Origin: Bacteroidota bacterium
GTDB taxonomy: Bacteria; Bacteroidota; Bacteroidia; Flavobacteriales_D; Crocinitomicaceae
Reading direction: 5' to 3'
Assembly: GCA_024280295.1 (NCBI GenBank)
Contig: JAJRQK010000048.1
Span: 1-60,298, forward strand
Length of the DNA stretch: 60,298 bases
Shown in pieces: positions 10,701-25,700 of this stretch (position 1 is the stretch's first letter; the number at the start of each line of letters is the position of its first letter). A program made the translations under genes and the position numbers. The notes beneath the pieces were generated by a model. It had not been told where the DNA came from. It searched no databases and saw only the letters and a list, made by a program, of their open reading frames with translations.

Positions 10701-13700
10701 GGAATTGATAGTAAAATTTTACTAACCAATGTTGTTAAGTTGATTCAGACGAAAGGTTATCATGTTGTCAATATTGACTCAACAATTGTCATGGAACGCC
10801 CTAAATTAAATCCTCATATATCAGCAATGCAGGTAACCATAGCAAAAATCCTTGAGGTCGAAATAGATGCAGTTTCAATCAAAGCTACAACACATGAGCA
10901 GGTTGATTCTTTTGGAGAAGGAAAAGCAGTGAAAGCATACGCAGTTTGTTTGTTAGATAAATAGAGGGATTCGAGTTTCCAATTCTCTTCCCTATCCGCA
11001 AAAGATTAAATTAAATTCCAAAAGACGTAATTATTAAAAATCAACCTCAAAGTTGACAGAAAAGAGTGTGCGACTAATTACGTAGCCCTATTGTTTAATC
11101 TCGATTTTCATCAAGTATAAGTAGTTTTAAACTAAATTTACTCAGCAGAATTGTCTTCTTTACTGAGTTCTTCTCCTTTCAGATAATTTGGCAATTGCAT
11201 TCCCGCCATATTAAACATCTCCTGAAGTGGCGGAACAGCCTTATACATTCCTGAAATGAAGTTTGACGTAGATGTTTTACCATCTTTTCCTCCTCCATTT
11301 TCCCAAACCGTAATTTTATCTATTTTAATATTTTTAATTGCATCTGCTTGAATTCTAACAAGTTCAGGCAGTTTATCTGCAACCAATAAAAGAACAGCAT
11401 CTTTGGAATTATTGCCTGCTGCCTTCACAATTCTGTCTAACCCTTCAGCTTGTTTGGTCAAAATTTCGTAGATCCCTTTCGCTTCAGCTTCTTTCTTCAA
11501 GAAGATAGCATCAGCTTCCCCTTTTGCAATTCGTCGAATTTGTTCAGCTTCTGCTTCTGCATCAATTTCGATTTTCCGTTTATCAATTTCCGCAGGAACT
11601 ATGATATCAGCTCCTTGCTCCGCCTTCTTACGCGTTGCTCTCGCTTCCTCAGCAATTTTCTCAGCAGCATAAGATTCTTCGAGTGCTTTGGCTGCCTGAA
11701 CCTTTTCTGAAGCCTCCGCTAATCGTTTTGCTTCCGCCTCCCTAGAACGCCTATCAGCATCGGAGTTTGCTACTTTAATCTTCGCTAAGTTTTCGCCTTC
11801 TACAGCTTTTGCATTTGCAGCAGCAACTTGAGTTCTTTCATCTTGTAATGCTTGTGCTTGACCAATCGCTCCATCTCTATCTTTTTGAGCTACAGATATA
11901 ATCGCATCATTAATTGCTTTTGCAGCAGCTTCTTTACCAAGTGCCTCGATGTATCCCGATTCATCGTGGATATCAGTAATGTTTACGTTGATTAGTTTGA
12001 GGCCAACTTTTTTTAACTCGGCTTCAACACTATGTGTAATGTGTGATAGAAATTGATCTCTATCCGTATTAATTTCTTCAATATCCATCGAAGCAACTAC
12101 TAAACGTAACTGACCGAAAATAATCTCTTGAGCAAGATCTTGAACAAGATCCAAATTCAAACCTAAAAGTCGTTCAGCAGCATTTTGCATCACACTTGGT
12201 TCAGTAGAAATACCGATCGTAAAACGAGATGGCACATTCACTCGAATATTTTGCTTACTCAATGCGTTAATCAAGTTTACTTCAATTGAGATTGGGGTTA
12301 AATCAAGAAAAGAGTATGCTTGGAAAATTGGAACAATGAATGCAGCCCCTCCATGCACACATTTAGCAGTTCCCTCACCTCCAGTCTTACCATATATGAC
12401 AAGAATTTTATCTGACGGACAACGCTTGTATCGACTTAAAAGTGAAAATAATATAACTACGAATATTAAAACCGCAGCTCCAATAATATAAATTCCAGTG
12501 GCACCACCAGCTTCTTCAATAAGTAAGAATGACTTCATAAGTGTATTTGTATATTGATTATTTGGTTAATGTTTCAACTAGTAATAATTCATCACTGACA
12601 ATTTCAATCACTTTTACCAGAGATTTTGTTTTTAATTCTTCGCTCGAATCAGTAATTGCCTCCAATTCTCTTAAGCTACCTTGTACTTTAAGTTGAACCT
12701 TTCCACTTCTTGAGCGATTCGCCCCGATTGGCAAGTACACTTCACCAACTACTCCGATTGCATTTGCCATTTTCAATGTTCCTGATTGAACCATTTTTGA
12801 CATCCAATAAAACAAGAGTGCGGTCAAAGCCATCATTGCCATTCCAGCAAGTGTAGCAACTAATAAAGTCGCCAGATTTGATAGGCCATTGTCGATACAA
12901 GTTATTCCAGTCCATCCGAAAATGGTAAAGAATGCAACAACACTCTTGAATGTGAAAAACTGAAAACCTCCACCAGCATCATCAACCTCAAGGTCGGACA
13001 TGTCAGCATCCATATCTGCATCTCCACCACCTACGAAGGTCATAATAAATATTCCAGCAAAAATAACTGATCCGAGTAAGGCAACAATCCAGTAGGTTTG
13101 TTCAATTGTACTCATTCCATCAAAAAAATCCATATAATAGTTTAAGGTTTCTTTAAATCTACTTAAAAAAAATAGATAACCGAAAAAAAATAGGATAACT
13201 GGTAAAAGAATAAAGTACTAAGCTGACTAGATAGTTGCGAGGCTTATACTTTTCATCTTACCAGAATAAGCACATAATGTGAAATAAAACTCCCTAAGAT
13301 AGAGCCATCAAGTATCTTCATTAAATAGATTTTATCTAAAACTACCTTCAATTAAATCAATCGTTTAAATTAACTTCTGCATTATGGGTGGAGATCAACG
13401 CTAAAAATTCTTCGATTTGAAATTCTTCTGGAGAGAAATTACTGTATCGTTTTTTGGTGTGCTCAATCCTTCGAATACTTCGTGCAAACCTACGTACACT
13501 CTCAACCGAATTCAACTTCAATCCTGGAACTGGCATATTATTACCTGTTTGATCTTTCGCCACCATAGTAAAGTAGGATGAATTACAGTGTTTAATTCTC
13601 CCTGTTTGAATATTCTCAGATTCTACTCGAAGACCAACCAACATTGATGTTCGTCCAGTATAATTTATAGCTGCTTTCAAAGAAACCAACTCACCCACTT

Positions 13701-16700
13701 CAATTGGATTTAAAAAATCGACTTTATTAACTGAAGCAGTGACACAATAATGTCCAGAGTGTTTTGATGCGCAAGCGAATGCAACCTGATCCATAAGTTG
13801 GAGAATATAGCCTCCATGAATTTTCCCGCTAAAGTTTGAGTGTGATGGTAACATTAATTGTGTCATTTTTATATGTGACTCTTTACTTTCTTTATACTTC
13901 ATAATTGATAACTTTCAGGTATTGAAAGCATCAAGGTAATAAAATCAAGCAAAAATAATAATGCTATATTGTACTAACTATTTATCTATGAAAATAATTA
14001 TCGATCCAAATTCGGTTCAATACCTTGAACTAAAAGAAAAATTGGAAGTCAGATTTCCAGAGTATGAATTTAACATGCGTGGAAAGGGACTATTAATTGT
14101 CAAGAAGACTAGTTCAATTGGAGCAAACATCCTTGTTCGAAAGAATAAAATCCAAGTCGGAGGCAATTTCCCAACAATGGGCGGAACAATAATGTTTGTC
14201 CTCAGTTTGGTTTTATTAGGATTTTTAATACCTCTGATTATCTATTTTTCAGTATTTCATAAGAAAATGAAAGCGGTAGAAAAAGAAATTGGAGCATACA
14301 TTCAAGAAGAATATCAAACGATATAATTAAGCTATAAGCAAATCAAGGTGCATAAATAGATATGCACCTTTTTTTATTCAATTAGAGGATCCAGAAAACG
14401 AAAAATTCTCCACAAGAACAAACGTTTCATCATTGAGTGCTGAGTTTCCTCCATTATTTAGTTCCATGGATGAAAGCACTGGAATAGGCTCTTGAGTGTC
14501 TTTTAGAACAATACCTTTCTGCTCTTGAATTAATCGTGGCGATAGTGCCTTATCAGATCTTTTTCTGACATAGATGATTCTATCCACGATTTCTTTTTCG
14601 GTTAGCACAATTGTATCTCGCTCAACCCTATCAATATAAAGTGTGTCAGTTGATGCAATTGTATTCCCAACTAGATTCAAATCTTGAAGTTGCCCCGTCC
14701 TCATTATTAAAAAACCAATAACAAATGCTGCTGCAACGGCTAATATTGCTTGATAAAGGGGGACAACTACATCCCTCTTTTCATCCTTTGGAAGAATAAG
14801 TGGGCGTAGCTCAACTGCACCTGATTCGGATCTCATTTCTACCAATATCTGGTACTCCAATTGATAGTGAATTTGACTTCCATACTTTTGAACGAATGCC
14901 AGTTCCTCTTTAGAAAGTTGGCTAAATGACTTTTCTTCTACTAATTTTTGCCATTTTGATTGATCTTCGGTTAGTTCCTTATCCATATCTTCAAGTATTA
15001 ATTATCGTATTTACTCCATCCGAGAAGCTTTGCCCTAATTGCTCATTTTTAGGATTGAATTCATTCATTTTAGTTGCCACCTTCTTTGTTGAGTAGTATA
15101 GTCTAGACTTTACAGTTCCTACTGAAACTTTTGTCATCTCGGCTATTTCTTTCAATGACAATTCTTGCATATAACGAAGAACAAATGTCAGTTTATGTTG
15201 ATCATTTAAATCATCAACAGCATTATTGAGTGCTTTTTTAAACAGTACTTTATCGAAAGAAATCTCATTCCAGTTCGCAGATTGATTGAGTTCATATCCA
15301 TCATCAGAAAGGCGTTTCATTATCGGCTTCCTAAATTCAGTTTTACACATGTTACTAGCAATAGTAAACAACCATGAATAAAATTTCCGCTTAGAGTCAA
15401 ATTGCTCATGCTTTTCTGAAATTCGAATAAAAAGGTCTTGAGTGAAATCTTGAGCTTGTTCTATATCCCCCCTATTCATTTTGATGAAAAAACCAAGTAT
15501 TCGTTTTGCATACCTAGAATGAAGTTCCGTTAAAGCTTCATTTTTTCTACTCGTGGAGAGTAACTCAACAAGTTGCTCATCCGAGAATAGTATAATATTT
15601 TTACGGAAAAGCCCCATTTACAGCTCCTCCTTGAGCAGTTCATTAATGTATTCTTCTTGATCCGTTTTTTCACTAATTGATTTCATTAAATCAGATAATT
15701 TCTGAGCTTTATGAGACTCTTCTGTTGATTTGTAATGCTTGTATAATTTCACCATTGAAGGCAAATACAAAACCTCAAGATGTTTTGCAACCTTATCAGC
15801 AATGTGTGTTGTGAAATGTTCAGAAAGATGATCAATGAGATAGCGTTTTTCATAATTCCGACGGATTGTACTGAGGTTATCAATTTGTTCTGTGCTGTAT
15901 TTATATTCAAGTCCAGTTAAGTAGAGGTTTTTCTTTACTTCTACATCATCGAATTGTCGAATGGCAGATATTGCAACATAAACTGGACGTTCCTCATTAT
16001 TTTTAAAAATGTGGGGGAACAGTTTTTGATCCTCATCAGTAAGTGCTGGAATATTCAACTCTGTCAATACTTTCTTTTGATAATCCTCCATCAGAATTAG
16101 TGATGTGTTTAAAATCATAACATCAGGTCTAAAGTTTTTCGCTCCTTGAATCAACCACAAAGCATAAGTGTCGTTATCTCCAGCTGCAAAAATTATCGCA
16201 TTTTCATCCAACCCTGCAAGAACGTTATAGCCCCAATTCAGAATTGCAGCAGGTAAATCATTGTTTGCATAAATTTTCGCGCAAATTTCTTTGATTTTTT
16301 TCGTTTCACACGCTAATACATAGTTGATCAAAATGTCATAGAAGTAACGGGAGTCATCTGGTGATATCTCTGCTGCCTTGTATAAATAGTGTAATCTTTC
16401 TTGATCATTACCTCCATCTCTCCACATCAAATGATTTGCCTCGAAAGAATTTGGAATAGCTTTATAAGAATTTTCAGAAATGGTGTGACAAAGTTCAATA
16501 TACTTTTCACATTTATTACTATCTGAGACAATTTTCAATGCGCGAGAAGCATTATAGTAATTATACCAAGCATTCGCATCTTGATCATTTTTATCAACTT
16601 CTTTTTCCCACAAATTAAGTTGTTGTTCATACCAACTAATTTCGTGGCGAACTTGAACAACACTAAGTACGGTTTCTAGTTCTTGTGAATTAACATGCCC

Positions 16701-19700
16701 TATTACGCATAGTGCGATTATTCCAATTATTTTTTTCATGTTTTATATTTTTATGAAGAACAGGTGCACCTAGTTCAAGTTTCTCGACAGTAATACTCAG
16801 AAGAAATCAAAAGGTTCAATCGAAATTAAAAAAAGCATATTTTATAGAACTTCTATGCTAAATAACCGCAGCATTGAGGAACAAACAAGTTAGTTCTTTG
16901 GAGATTTCGACTTAGTCTGAGACTTCTTTCTAGGTGTTGAGTTCGACGTTTTTGCCTTTGAAGTGGAAATAGTATTCTTGGTAGTCTCAGTATTTTTAGA
17001 TACTGGTTCATTCTCTTTCTCTGCCTTGACAATTTCCGCATCTTCAATTTGCTTAGGAACAACAGGAGCTTTCGCATGTGAATGAATGGGTCTTCTACTC
17101 ACCACATCTTCTATATCGCTTGCGTATTGATCCAAGGGCTGTTTGAAATCTTCAACAGTTTCCCTAACGATCCCCGTGATATCCAGTTCTGACTTTATGT
17201 TCATCCCTGATTTTCTAATTTCACTTTGAAGATCAGATGATGCATCTTTGACTTTACGGATTGTTTGACCAAACGTGCGTGCCAATCCAGGGATGCTTTT
17301 TGATCCGAAGAAGATAAGTATAAACGCAAGTACTAGAAGCACTTCACCTGTTCCTATGTCATTTAGGAATAAAATCATGGCACAAAGATAGCGTTTTAAG
17401 ACAGGTATGAAACCCAAGAATTGTGAATTCTGTCACCAAAATAATTTTCATTGCGGATATTCAATACATGTAGCTTCTCAATGCATAAGTGTAGCAAAAT
17501 ACAAATAGGTGTCTATGCTTATTCAACTGCTGTTATATACTAAGAATAGTGAATCAACTAATCCTCTTATCTTTAATCTTATCAAATAAGTATGATTCGA
17601 ATAATCTTATTTCTTTTTTTTCTTTTCCCAATAATTTCTTTGGGACAAGAGCCATATTATCAAAAAATAGGCAGTGCAAATGGACTCGCTTCAAATAACA
17701 TTTATTATAGCTTCCAAGACAGAGATGGTTTCATGTGGTTTGGAACAGATTTAGGAGCAAGTAGGTTTGATGGATACAACTTCGAAAACTTCAATCATTC
17801 TGACGGCTTGCTTGGGAATGAGATTTTTACAATCTTCCAAGACCCACAAGGACGAATTTGGTTTCTTTCTCTTAACGGTGAACTATGTTACTTTAAAGAC
17901 GAAAAGTTTTACAACTCAGAGAATACAGGATGGATGGGAGAATTTAAAGCCAATTCTATCTTATCCTCCTATTGCTTCAACAAGAAAGGAGAAATGTATG
18001 TATCAACTCGTGGGGGTGGCGTCTACAAACTAGACCTAAAAAATAAGTTCACACAAATTACGAAGACAAACGGACATTATGCGCTATGGTACACAACAAA
18101 CGATGAATTATTTTCATTATCAGCGTTTGGCATTGAAAATTTAACTGATGACAGCAGTGACAGTGTAATTGCGATGGACCTACATGAGCAATTTGCACGA
18201 ACTCATTATTTTAGGAATGAACTATTTGTTGGGTTTACCAATAAACTCTATATCTACACTGATCATTTAATGGAATTAGTCAAACTCAAAGAATCGACTG
18301 TTATTACTTGGGTCCAGCATTTAGATAATAGTAATATATTAATTGGCACGAGGGATGGAATGTATTTTTATGATCGAATCAAAGATAAACTGTCCATTGA
18401 GTCAACTATGACAGGATCATTAATCACAAGTTCATTTCAGGATCGAGAAGGAAACTTATGGGTAACCTCCCTTGGAAATGGAATTTTCTTTTCGTCACAG
18501 CCAGAAATAAGAGTTTATGACAATCAATCCTATTTCCCAACACAACAAATAACTTGCTTAAAACGGCAAGATTCAACGCTTTGGGTAGGTGGCAGAGGTG
18601 GGTACTACGGAAAACTAAATTCATCGAGTCTTGTTCACTATAAAACGGAGACAGACATAACACAACCTGTAACTCAAATTCTAACTATTGCGGATGATTC
18701 AACAATTATTACAACAAAAACTTCTATCATTTTTCGTGACCGGAAGAATGTTTCGCACATTAACTTACTAGCAAATGATATTTTATTTACTCCTAAGCAC
18801 GTTTACATTGCCAGTGGTGGTCTTGTGAAAATTACAACCAAGGAGTTTGATGAAATACGTCATAACGGATACGTATCTTCAAGAAATCTAAGTCTTAGAC
18901 TTAGAGACAATGTGATCTTAGAAGCGAATTCTACGGGGTTAGCAATTAATTCTAAGGAGATAGTATTCATCGCTACTCAACGTGGATTATATCAAGAAAT
19001 TGGAGATAAACCCCCAACTCACATGGGTAATGTTGACAGAAGATTTCATTCTCCCATCAATGATTTGATTTTTGACACACTAAATAATTGCCTCTACATT
19101 GCGACCACTAATTATGGACTCATTGTTTTAAAAAATGGAAAGGTGATTTATTCACGAGATAGCAAAGAAGGACTTTCGAGTAATAATGTACAATCACTTT
19201 ATCGAGATGATCATCGAAATTTATGGATTGGAACAGCGAATAACATTGACCTCTTACGAATTGATAATAGCAACCATCCTGTCATTAAATTTGGAGCTTC
19301 AATTGGGTTGAAATCGATGCGTGTTTCCGCAATAGAAAGAATTAAAAACACTTTGTACATAGCTAGTGAGGATGGCTTGATTACCTATCAGTTAAACAAA
19401 TCGCATAGATCGGAAGTGCCAATAATACTCATTTATCAAGATGTACTTGTCAATTCAATTAAGAAATCATTTTCATCAAAAATGGAGCTTGAGCATTTCG
19501 AAAATTCAATCACTATTCGTTTTCTAGGGCTTTCTTATAAGGACATGGGGAATTTGACTTATGCGTATAAGCTTCAAGGATTCCAAAATACTTGGAACTT
19601 CACAAAAAATCGTTCGATTACATTTGAGGCTCTTGAAGCTGGCGAATATTCTTTACAACTAAAAGCGATTAGCGCGAGTGGTAACGAAAGTCATATCATC

Positions 19701-22700
19701 ATACTTCCATTTATAATTCACCAACCTATTTGGAAAACAACATGGTTTATCGTTCTTACTTTAGGTTTATTAACTCTTGGAATTGTTATCTCTTGGTTAC
19801 TTCGCATCAGGCATGTAAAAAATAAATTCACATTACAGAGTCAAGTCATTCTTGCTGAAAAAGAAAATCTTGAGTTAGAGAAGGCCTATTTGTTAGCAGA
19901 ACAAAAAGCTGGAATATTGCAAATAAATCCTCACTTCTTATTCAATTCACTTAATACCATTAAAGGATTTTATGCTCGTGAAAAATTTAATGAGGGAAGT
20001 CGATTTATCTCTAAATTTTCGAAACTACTTAGAAGTATCCTTGAGATTAATACACAATTTATCTCTTTAGAACGAGAAATTAATCTCCTTGATCTTTATA
20101 TTGCATTGATGCAAAAACGTTATGAGGATGTATTCGAGTATGAAATCACTTCAACCTTCAGTAATCCCAAGCAAATATTAATTCCACCAATGATACTCCA
20201 ACCATTAGTAGAAAATGCAGTAATACATGGAATCGCGCCATTAGACAAGGGGAAACTTATTGTCTCATTTACCCAAGAAGAGGACGAACTAGTTTGTAAG
20301 GTTATTGATAATGGGGTTGGATATAAGCAAGAAAGCACTTCAAAACACAAATCCATTGGGATTTCGAATATACATGATCGGTTAAATCTATTAACACAAC
20401 AATTCGGTGCTGATTACTCATTAACGATCAAAAGTCCGCTGGATGAACGAACATTTGGAACTGAAATTTGCTTGCGTACGCCTATTAAAGAAGAAAAAAA
20501 TGAGAGCAATAATAATTGACGACGAGAAGAATGCAATAGCATCGCTTGAAATGGAGTTAAAAGAAATAACACCCGAAATTGAAATCATCGGCACAGCTGA
20601 TTCAGTCAAATCTGGAATCGAACTACTCAAAAAGAAGACTCCAAATATCCTATTCCTAGATATTCAACTTAAAGATGGACTTGGGTTTGATATCTTGGAA
20701 GATATTGCAAGTTTCGGGGAATTCCGAGTTGTTTTCACAACAGCCTATGATCAATATGCAGTTAATGCTTTTAAGCACGGAGCTTTCGACTATTTACTCA
20801 AACCAATAGATCCTGATGATTTACAATTAACCATTGATCGAATAATTAAGATGGATGCGCTTAAAAAAACCGAATTCCCAATTGATCAGCTAGATCAAAT
20901 TATTCAACTCACCTCAAAAATAGGACAAGAAGCAAAAATAGCATTGAGTACAACGGAAGGAGTTTTCCTCAAAAAAATAGCCTCAATTATTCACATTCAA
21001 GCGGATGGAAACTATACCAAATTTTATTTCGAAGGAATTAAAAAATCCATGTTGATTTCACGAATTTTAAAAGATTTTGAGTCCATTTTAAAAGACTATG
21101 GATTTGTACGTGTTCACTTCTCTCATTTAATCAACTTGAATCACCTCGAAAGCTATCACCCTAAAGATGGAGGACACGTTATGATGAGCAATAAAAGTTT
21201 ACTCCCAGTTTCTGTTCGAAAGAAATCAAATTTATTAGAAATTTTACGAAATCGTACCCAATTTCCAATTTAGGAATTAATCATTGGACTAAAATCCTGC
21301 TTTAGATGATGGATATGCATTAAATGTTCCCGAAGCCATTGCGATGAGTTTGTCATCTTGATTGTGAATCTTTCCCTCTACGAATATCAAGCGACTTCCT
21401 TTTTTGATCGTTATTGCAGTGCCTTTCAATACATCACCGAGTATAGCTGGAGATACAAACGAGATTTTCATTTCGATAGTAGAGACAACATGATTTTCGT
21501 GAATCACTTCTGAAAGCGCACAGACACCCATCGTTGCATCCATCATTGCACAAATAGAACCACCATGAGCAGCCATAGGAGTGGCTAGATGTTTATCCAA
21601 AATTGGCATTGTATAAGTAACCTTTCCAGCCTCAGACATTTCAAATGACATATCTAGCATTACTCCAAAATGGTTATTCTTGATATACGCTTTTGCAATT
21701 GGATGTTCCCTTAATTCTTCCATTAAGCTTCTTTTTTCATGTGCACATCCATTTGTGGGAATGGAATACTTAAGCCAGCAGCTTCAAATTCGTTGTACAC
21801 TCGCTCATTCATATCAAAAAACACTCCCCAGTAATTCTCTGTTTTCGTCCAAGCTCGAACAGTAATATTGACTGATGAATCACCTAATTCGCCCAAAACA
21901 ATCAATGGTGCTTCAGGATCAGAAACAATTCGTTCATCTTCAGAAGTAAATTTCTCTAATAGATTTCTTGCTGCTTTGAGGTCATCACCATAGCCAATTC
22001 CAAATACCCAATCAACGCGGCGTTTATCTGCTTTCGTATAGTTAACAATAGTACCATTCGCAACTGCACCATTTGCTAGAATAATTACCTTGTTATCTAA
22101 GGTATGTAAAATTGTATTAAAGATTAGAATCTCTTTTACAACACCTTCTTCACCTTGCACTAAGATCAAATCACCAACAACAAATGGTCGAAAGATAAGT
22201 AGCATAACTCCACCCGCAAAATTGCTTAATGTGCCACTAAACGCCATACCTATTGCAAGGCCCGCTGCGGCTAAAATTGCAACAAAAGAAGTCATCTCAA
22301 TACCTAGTTGACCGATAGCTGTTATGATAATCAACGCCTTCATTCCAACGGAAGTCAAACTGCACAAAAATCCACGCAGAGATTCATCCATCTCACGTTT
22401 ATGCAATACTTTATTAATCTTCTTTACAATGAACTTCGTGATCCATAGACCGATAAATAATATTGCAGCAGCAATAACAACTTTGATGCCAACAGCAACA
22501 ACAGAATCAATGATTTCTTCTTTAGAAAACCCTAATATTAATTCTTCGGCAACAGCATTCTTTTCAGGCATGAGATTTATTTTTTGTCAAAATTAATGGA
22601 TGTTTTCACTTGAGCTTCATTTTCTAGTACATTTGAGTCATGTTTTTTATCTTATCAAAAGCACTTTTGTTCCTCCTATCACCTTTTTTTTGGTTGATTA

Positions 22701-25700
22701 TTGTTACCAGCGCAGCCTTATTTCTCAAACCAAGTGAACGTAAAAAGAGAATGAAGTGGTATGCATTGGGTATCTTTCTGTTCTTTACTAATACTCATAT
22801 ATTCTCTGAGTTTTGTCGAGTATGGGAAATTCCAGGAAAGAGAATTGAGCAAGTTGGGAACTACGATGTCGGCATTGTATTAGGTGGTATGTTTGAGTAC
22901 AATGGGGATTTAGATGAAATCAGTATTCGAAGGCAAGGTGATCGATTGATCCAAGCAGTTACTCTTTATAAGACAGGGAAAGTAAAAAAACTACTTATCA
23001 CAGGTGATTCTGGCTATGTAACAAATAGAGGATTACATGAGGCAAAACAAGTGAAAGAATTACTACTAAAATGGGGCATTCCAGAGATAGACATTTTAAC
23101 CGAAGAAAAGTCGATCAACACTTATGAAAACGCGATAGAATCTGCTAAAATTCTAAACGAGTATAAAGAAATTAAGAGTTATCTACTAATCACATCAGGA
23201 ATTCACATGCGCAGAGCATTGGCTTGCTTTGCGAGTGCAGGAATTAAATGCGAATCATTTTCTACTGATTTATATGCAAATCAAACTGGCAGTTCTCATT
23301 GGGATCAGTATATCATACCAAATGTAGATAACTTCAATACATGGAATAAATTGTTTAAGGAGATGTTTGGTTATATAGCCTATGAGATGAAAGGCTACAT
23401 TTAACAAAATCACTTTATCAAAATTTATCTTTTCTATTTATTAGAGCTCAATTGATTCCTTATATTGTGATTCAATTTAATTCAGTCAGATGAGCATCAT
23501 CCATAAAGAAACATTCACTTTTCTTAAGAAACTAGCGTCAAACAACAACAGGGATTGGTTTGCCGAGAATAAAAAGGAATATGAGGGTCAGCATACATTA
23601 ATGATTGAGTTTGCTGATGCATTTCTGCAAAAAATGAATGAGCATGATCAAATCGAAACAGCCACAGGCAAGAAAAGTTTAATGAGAATCTATCGAGATG
23701 TCCGATTTTCGAAAAATAAGGATCCATATAAGATACATTGGGGTGGTGGTTTTACACGAGCAACAAAACACTTGAGAGGTGGCTATTACTATCATATACA
23801 ACCTGGCGATAAATCATTCATTGGTGGTGGTTTTTGGGGGCCAAATAAAGAAGATTTACTAAGAGTGCGCGAGGACATCTCAACAGATGCATCTGAAATG
23901 AGATCAATTATTACTTCCTCAGAGTTTGTCGAAATGTTTGGTGAACTCAAAGGAGATCAATTAAAGACAGCACCAAAAGGTTTCGATAAAGAACATCCGG
24001 ATGTAGACTTGTTAAGATATAAGCAATATGTTTTTTCAAAGAACTTCTCAGATCAAGAAGTATTAAGCCTTGATTTTCTGGACCAAGCAAATGATACGTT
24101 CAAGCAAATGCGTCCTTTTTTCGATTACATGAGTGATGTACTTACCACAGATTCCAATGGAACTCCTTTATTTTAAAATAAATTGAAATAATACTACCCC
24201 GCGATATTTAGCGATGAATTAGAATTTTGCCACAAGAGGCGATCCTTATTCATTGACCAATAGAGTTCAATAGCCGATTCTGAACAACCAACCTTTACCA
24301 AGCAATGTCGCACTATTTTTTCTGGGCATCCCATTTTCAATGAAAGATCTTTAATCTGTTCTGGGTCTGAAAGTTGAATTTTTCTTTTTTCCACGTTAAT
24401 CAATTGATACAGTTAATTTATCTTCTTCTCAAATGTATTGATTAGAATTTGATGACACAAGACGGAAAAAACTAAAAAAAAATACGGAATCCCGCATATA
24501 CATCATCGAGATTTAATCTGATTACGTTACATTAATGGTTAGATTTACTAATTTACTAATTTACAGATAATTGTATAGCGTTTCAATAAAACTCCTAAAT
24601 TTTCAGTTTGAATTGACAATTTAATTTGTACATTGGATTAAATATAACCCTAAAAATTAATAACTACTATGGCATTTAATGGAAAAGAAGGTGGAGCAAT
24701 TTCGCTAACAGATGGAGCAGCAATGACTTCAGCTTACAGAGGCTCAAGTCTAAATGGAGGAACTCTCGGACAATTTTTAGGAAAGGATATTCTTGAGCAG
24801 TTACTTGCACAGGAAAGTGCAGTTGGAATTCGAATTTACTATGCAGCCGACCCTAATGAAGATAGCGTGCAAAAAGTAGTACTTGTGGCAGCAGATGCAG
24901 AAGAAAATGATATGTTAGATTTGGTAGTGGATTTAGCATTCCCATGTCCATCAAAATGCGGCGCATCTAACCCTCTAAACTCATAGAATATTGAGTTATG
25001 ATGGATACTCAGCATTATCAATATGCGTGCCTACGATAATTGGAATTGCGGTTTTTACAAGACAAAAAATAAGAGCATTCAAAAAATTGAGTGTTCTTAT
25101 TTTTTTTACGTTTATTTTTCAAATAATTGCTTTCTCTATAGGATTGTCAGGAACAAATAATATGTGGTTATTCCACCTTCATACTTGGGTTGAAACAACA
25201 CTTCTATCTTTCATTTTTATTGAAATTTTGACCTCTTGGAGAAAACGAATGACGCAAATCCTAATCATTTCTTTTTTTATTTTCTCTATAATTAATATAG
25301 CCCAATTAGAATCATTGTTAGAATTTAATTCTAACCAACGATACATAGCTGGAGTAGGAATAATAATTTGGATTCTGATGTTTTACTTTCAACTTTTTCA
25401 AGAAGCGAAAATTGAGAGGCTGGAACATTCTCCCTATTTCATTCTAAATTCATCTCTGCTAATTTACTTTACGGGAACACTATTTTTGTTTATCTTCGGC
25501 AAATACGTGATTACTGAACATAATCCCGAACAAGTAACTGACTACTGGCATTTACACTCCACATTTAATATATTACTCAACATTGGATATACGTTTACTT
25601 TATGGATGGGAGTGAAAAAATCGACGTAATACTTTTCTATGGTACTGGTGGGATGCTTTTTTTAGCACTTGCCATTATCATTTTCGTGGTAGCCTACCAA